DNA from: Chitinophagaceae bacterium
GTDB taxonomy: Bacteria > Bacteroidota > Bacteroidia > Chitinophagales > Chitinophagaceae
Length of the DNA stretch: 55,837 nucleotides
Direction: 5' to 3'
Assembly: GCA_947447465.1 (NCBI GenBank)
Contig: CANFKE010000029.1
Location: 1-55,837 of the forward strand
The translations under genes and the position numbers were made by a program. Shown piece after piece: positions 52,711 to 55,837 of the stretch (within the stretch, counting starts at the first letter, position 1; every line of letters begins with the position of its first letter). The notes under the pieces are model-generated. The model was not told the DNA's origin. It did no database searches and worked only from the letters and a program-made list of their open reading frames with translations.

Positions 52711-52729
52711 AGTTTCAATACTTATTGCA

Positions 52730-53446
52730 TTATGCCTTAGGTGCCCCGTTGGCTTCTGCTTTACGTGGATTGCGTTCCAGTACTTCATCAACCATTCCGT
52801 AGTCTTTGGCTTCCTGTGCGGTCATCCAGTAATCGCGATCGCTGTCTCTCTCTACCTTATCAAATGGCTGTCCGCTGTGGAAAGCGATGATCTCATAGAG
52901 TTCCTTCTTCAGCTTGCCTATTTCACGCGCTGTGATCTCAATGTCACTTGCCTGTCCTTCTGCACCACCCATTGGCTGGTGTATCATTACACGGCTGTGT
53001 TTGAGCGCAGTACGCTTGCCCTTGCTACCGGCACACATCAATACCGCACCCATAGATGCTGCGATACCTGTACAGATAGTAGATACATCAGGAGTGATGA
53101 TCTGCATGGTATCATAGATACCCAGACCCGCATATACGCTACCACCCGGACTGTTCAGGTACATCTGTATATCACGTGTACGGTCGGTGCTCTCCAGGAA
53201 CAACAACTGTGCAGTAACAATATTCGCTACATAGTCATTGATGCCTTCACCCAGAAAGATGATACGATCCATCATCAAACGAGAGAATACGTCCATAGAA
53301 GCAACGTTCATAGGACGCTCTTCAATGATGTATGGAGTAAGATTGGTAGGCAATTTTGTGTTGATCGCAGATGTATAGCTATCTACTGTTAAGCTGCTGA
53401 TGCCATGATGTTTGATGGCATACTTACGAAATTCGTTCTGATTCAT
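52730..53446 (-). CDS. clpP: ATP-dependent Clp protease proteolytic subunit
   Basis: ClpP is the serine peptidase core of the ClpXP/ClpAP proteases. The catalytic triad is S131 (GIAASMGAV), H156 (MIHQPMG) and an aspartate near residue 205 (ERDSDRDYW). The NSPGGSVYAGLGIYD block is typical. The product has 238 residues, with an N-terminal extension of about 40 residues compared with E. coli ClpP, in line with the family in Bacteroidota and possibly a propeptide. No clpX follows in the window, and tig is not upstream, so the usual tig-clpP-clpX linkage is absent here. Confidence 0.95.
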   Translation of the reverse strand: MNQNEFRKYAIKHHGISSLTVDSYTSAINTKLPTNLTPYIIEERPMNVASMDVFSRLMMDRIIFLGEGINDYVANIVTAQLLFLESTDRTRDIQMYLNSPGGSVYAGLGIYDTMQIITPDVSTICTGIAASMGAVLMCAGSKGKRTALKHSRVMIHQPMGGAEGQASDIEITAREIGKLKKELYEIIAFHSGQPFDKVERDSDRDYWMTAQEAKDYGMVDEVLERNPRKAEANGAPKA

Positions 53447-53611
53447 AAGAATACTTTGTTTTGTATAGTGGTTGCAATTTTTAATCCATTATAAATATAG
53501 CGCCATTACGGCAGAAAATAACCTGACGATTTTTACAAATAGTCAATTTGGCAATAAAGAATAGTAATAGTGTGGCATATTATCTATTGTGTTGCTCATT
53601 GAGTGTACACA

Positions 53612-53676
53612 ACGAATACGTCCTGTCGGAAGTCAGGGGTTCGAGGGCCTCACCCTGACATTCGGGGGGAGGATCG
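53612..53676. repeat. Imperfect palindromic repeat-like element
   Basis: GTCAGGG (53632-53638) pairs with CCCTGAC (53653-53659), with partly pairing flanks outward (TCCT/AGGA). On the minus strand it reads GTCAGGGTGAGGCCCTCGAA, close to the TGTCAGGGTGAGC..GTCGAA wording that I recall as a common dispersed repeat. It sits in the 294-bp gap between clpP and the outer-membrane barrel gene, which otherwise holds nothing clear. Confidence 0.45.
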
Positions 53677-53740
53677 TCTATTTGCATTGACACACTCATT
53701 CCCATTATATGTGGTAAAAGCCAGCAACCTATCAGCATTT

Positions 53741-54940
53741 TTAAAACACCTCGCCCAGGTTCACGAAGAGACCTTGTGAGCCACCGAGGCCGAAACCGTA
53801 GTCGATGGCTATGTTGGTACGGGAGTTCTTATTTAGTTTTATGCGTAAGCCGCCACCCCAGCCCGGTGCTATGGTCTCAAATTTATTGGACCCCAGTTCG
53901 GTAAATGATTGGGCGTTGGCAAATACCACACCACCTATGAGTCCGTTTCGGGTCATAGTAAATCTGTATTCCCCTTCTACATAGGCCATATTAGCCCCCC
54001 GGTATCGGCCCTGTATATATCCCCTGCCGGTATTGCTGTAAGGGTCATTACCGGTATTAGGCAACATGAGGTAAGGTGGTTTTCCGCTAACGGTAAACCA
54101 TTCATAGGTCCACAGCGCCAGTATATTGTCGGAATATTTAGGGAAGTGAACGAACTTCCGGCCATCTATCACGAGCGATCGCCATGTCTTCTCATTACCC
54201 AATACGGCCAGATTAGGGCGGTAAATAACATTGACGAACGTGCCCCCCTCCGGGTTGATAGAATTCTTACGGCTGTCATAAAGAAAGTTGAACGTGATAC
54301 CCGACGCGAATTCAGTACCATTAAGGCCATATTTCTGAAAGTCGGTAGCTACACCTGCCGGTGCGGTCAGCTCCTTTATGTTCCAGAAATAGTCGATACC
54401 ATAGCCCAGACCGGCATACATATTGTTCGTTACCCGCTTCATGATGGTCTCGTGTATCCGTATGGCGGCGTAGTCTATGAGATAACCATTATTGATATTG
54501 GTATAGCCCCCCAACCCATAGGTAAAAGAAGGGAACTTGATATAGCGCCAATCGCCCGAGATATTGTACTTATTGTCTTTGGTCCAAATATTAGTAACAA
54601 TGGGGGCTATTATCTGATTACGGACAGTATAAGTGAAACTGGCATTGACCGTAGAGGTATTGGCACTGTCGTTGGTATGGAAGGCTGCATTTCCATTCAG
54701 CAGTCCCGCAAAACCGGTCTGTAATGTATAACCGGCAGCAGGCACTGCCGACATGATGACCTTACGATTTTTCTTTACCGGCTCATCAGCGGCAAGCTTG
54801 TGATGCTTTTGCAGGTAACGGGTAACAATATCCAGCAGATCTTCCTGACGTATATACCCATCGCGATGCTCTGCCTGAGAGAAGGCAGTAAGATCGCAGC
54901 AGATGAATATAAGCAGAGTGACTAGCCTTTTTATCTTCAA
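53741..54940 (-). CDS. BamA/TamA-family outer-membrane barrel without POTRA domains
   Basis: The 399-residue protein has a signal peptide (about 1-21, LTAFSQ). Only about 60 residues precede a barrel of the bacterial surface antigen (D15) type. Recognisable parts are NFLYDSRKNSINPEGGTFVN, RGYIQGRYRGANMAYVEGEY and the end GGSQGLFVNLGEVF, with the final phenylalanine required for barrel assembly. BamA and TamA carry several POTRA domains; here none is visible, so it belongs to the short barrel-only group common in Bacteroidota. The substrate is unknown. It stands alone, upstream of the repeat array. Confidence 0.8.
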   Translation of the reverse strand: MKIKRLVTLLIFICCDLTAFSQAEHRDGYIRQEDLLDIVTRYLQKHHKLAADEPVKKNRKVIMSAVPAAGYTLQTGFAGLLNGNAAFHTNDSANTSTVNASFTYTVRNQIIAPIVTNIWTKDNKYNISGDWRYIKFPSFTYGLGGYTNINNGYLIDYAAIRIHETIMKRVTNNMYAGLGYGIDYFWNIKELTAPAGVATDFQKYGLNGTEFASGITFNFLYDSRKNSINPEGGTFVNVIYRPNLAVLGNEKTWRSLVIDGRKFVHFPKYSDNILALWTYEWFTVSGKPPYLMLPNTGNDPYSNTGRGYIQGRYRGANMAYVEGEYRFTMTRNGLIGGVVFANAQSFTELGSNKFETIAPGWGGGLRIKLNKNSRTNIAIDYGFGLGGSQGLFVNLGEVF

Positions 54941-55110
54941 TGAATTAGTTATACCTCTTTTGTTCTTGTCAGGAATGATTAGACTATAATAAGTAGCAAA
55001 GGTTAAAATGTAAAAGTTAATATCAGATTAAAAAAGGAAAATAAACGATCAGGTGGCAGGTGCTAAACAGGCGTAATACTTTAGTCATGCCCTGTTCGGT
55101 GTAATTTTTT
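54941..55110. other. AT-rich gap between the barrel gene and the repeat array
   Basis: These 170 bp hold no gene. They should include the promoter of the minus-strand barrel gene, but I see no clear TTTG/TAnnTTTG pair. Confidence 0.4.
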
Positions 55111-55176
55111 TCGTCCTCGTTTGTAACGAGGATGCACTGGCAGGGCGTTTGTATCGCCCGTTAAAACAGCAAAACC
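55111..55176. repeat. Repeat A, copy 1
   Basis: A 66-bp unit containing the hairpin CCTCGTT-TGT-AACGAGG (55115-55131) and an imperfect GGGCG..CGCCC hairpin (55143-55159). Copy 2 at 55382-55447 matches at about 62 of 66 positions. Confidence 0.85.
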
Positions 55177-55259
55177 ACCCATCGCAACTAAAATTTCCCT
55201 AATTTCTCTCTCTTCCATATTCCTCACTCTCACGAGAGTTACTTAAGCAGAATACATTC

Positions 55260-55355
55260 GCTTTGTAGCGCTAAGAACACACTCCCCTCTTATTTTAAGA
55301 GGGGACGATATTCGACCGGCCCTGGGCCAGTTGTCGAATGTCGGGGGTGATAAAG
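55260..55355. repeat. Repeat B, copy 1
   Basis: A 96-bp unit. It has the short hairpin CGCT-TTGT-AGCG at its edge and a perfect 9-bp stem with TTT loop (55284-55304). A cruciform ATTCGAC..GTCGAAT (55310-55339) encloses GGCC..GGCC. Copy 2 is at 55741-55837, with one substitution and one inserted C. Confidence 0.9.
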
Positions 55356-55381
55356 GATAAGCAGGACGCGCATCAACCTAC

Positions 55382-55447
55382 TCGTCCTCGTTTGTAACGA
55401 GGATGCAACGGCAGGGCGTTTGTAACGCCAGTTAAAACAGCAAAACC
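55382..55447. repeat. Repeat A, copy 2
   Basis: The unit carries the same CCTCGTT-TGT-AACGAGG hairpin (55386-55402) as copy 1. Its second hairpin is perfect (GGCGTT-TGT-AACGCC, 55415-55429), whereas copy 1 has a T-T mismatch. Confidence 0.85.
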
Positions 55448-55697
55448 CCACTGGTCGAAGCGTCCCGCTTCGTCCTTGCAACTGCAAGCGTCCCGCTTGC
55501 GAAAAAAACTAAGCTGGGCGTAGTCTCTGACTACGTCCTACCCGGCTTGCGGTCTCCCGACCGCATAACCTTACACTGTCTTACACTGTCGCGAGAGTTA
55601 GTCCCGATTTTCTCGGGACGCTCTCGTGACGACTTGATTTAACGGGTCTCTGACCCGAATATTTCATGACACGCCACTGGTCGAAGCGTCTCGCTTC
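55448..55697. repeat. Hairpin cluster between repeats A2 and B2
   Basis: Consecutive short stems have unrelated arms and small pyrimidine-bounded loops: CGAAGCG-TCC-CGCTTCG (55456-55472), GCAAGCG-TCC-CGCTTGC (55484-55500), CGTAGTC-TCT-GACTACG (55519-55535), TGCGGTC-TCCC-GACCGCA (55548-55565), GTCCCGA..TCGGGAC nested in GCGAGAG..CTCTCGT (55591-55627), CGGGTC-TCT-GACCCG (55643-55657) and GAAGCG-TCT-CGCTTC (55683-55697). CCACTGGTCGAAGCGTC occurs twice (from 55448 and from 55674), and TTACACTGTC is tandemly doubled at 55571-55590. No gene is present. Confidence 0.85.
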
Positions 55698-55740
55698 CTT
55701 ATCCACACTCTCGCAAGCATTAATTAATCAGGTCGCATCA

Positions 55741-55837
55741 GCTTTGTAGCGCTAACAACACACTCCCCTCTTATTTTAAGAGGGGACGATATTCGACCGG
55801 CCCCTGGGCCAGTTGTCGAATGTCGGGGGTGATAAAG
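55741..55837. repeat. Repeat B, copy 2 (runs to the window end)
   Basis: Ninety-seven bases match copy 1 except for one substitution and one extra C in the GGCC core. The match continues to the last base of the window, so the true right border is outside. Confidence 0.9.

Noticed and set aside
55290..55487. 65-codon minus-strand open frame in the repeat array
   Set aside because: It runs across repeats B1 and A2 and the hairpins, and its residues simply mirror the palindromes; no coding character.
55111..55837. CRISPR array
   Set aside because: Repeats are of several kinds, irregularly spaced and mostly self-complementary; there are no regular spacers and no cas genes.

Overview
The window is a chromosomal segment of a Bacteroidota bacterium, most likely in or near the Chitinophagaceae. 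Four things point there. The ribosomal block runs rplM-rpsI-rpsB-tsf. Two secreted proteins carry C-terminal type IX secretion (T9SS) sorting domains. Several families are largely restricted to this phylum (DUF4290 before murA, DUF4476, a DUF6728-like small protein). The promoters match the Bacteroidota sigma consensus (TTTG, about 20 nt, TAnnTTTG) rather than -35/-10. Shine-Dalgarno sequences are generally absent. There is no prophage, insertion sequence or CRISPR array, and most of the window is housekeeping or envelope DNA.

Layout. 1-3.1 kb (minus): the translation operon, in which S2 has a long RG/G-rich tail. 3.4-6.5 kb: small secreted proteins, aroE, a beta-carbonic anhydrase, tRNA-Ala(GGC) and a 56-residue membrane protein. 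6.5-13.2 kb: envelope genes (a GT-C-like membrane protein, lpxB and partner, a DUF4476 secreted protein, a Wzy-like polymerase translationally coupled to a glycosyltransferase). 13.3-19.6 kb: glyS, a DUF349 protein and a PcrA/UvrD helicase. 19.9-23.3 kb (minus): a fused B12-dependent acyl-CoA mutase with IcmF-type active-site residues. 23.5-32.8 kb: a T9SS protein, PhnA, a class V aminotransferase, a giant CheB-CheR-PAS-histidine kinase and a GT39-like glycosyltransferase with TPRs. 33-40.4 kb: a J-domain/KTSC protein, an SRPBCC-EVE-MarR operon, a lipoprotein, a 2OG-Fe(II) oxygenase, a T9SS protein, DUF4290-murA and a membrane protein. 40.5-45.3 kb: a DUF1569 protein, a TPR histidine kinase and bioB-bioF. 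45.6-52.6 kb: an exported redox/metal region with two ferritin-like proteins, an EGF-like lipoprotein, then porin, Rieske protein, imelysin and di-heme oxidoreductase. 52.7-54.9 kb (minus): clpP and an outer-membrane barrel. 55.1-55.8 kb: a gene-free, hairpin-dense repeat array that runs off the end of the window.

Two parts look least ordinary. The first is the terminal array: many perfect 6-9 bp stems of different sequence, nearly all closed by a pyrimidine-bounded three-base loop, inside a duplicated composite unit (REP/BIME-like, with no transposase gene in view). The second is the exported redox region, where one of the two tandem ferritin-like proteins has lost two predicted di-iron ligands and a second gene set joins Rieske, imelysin and di-heme proteins to a porin. 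Functions come from motifs and family knowledge read by eye; no database search was run.
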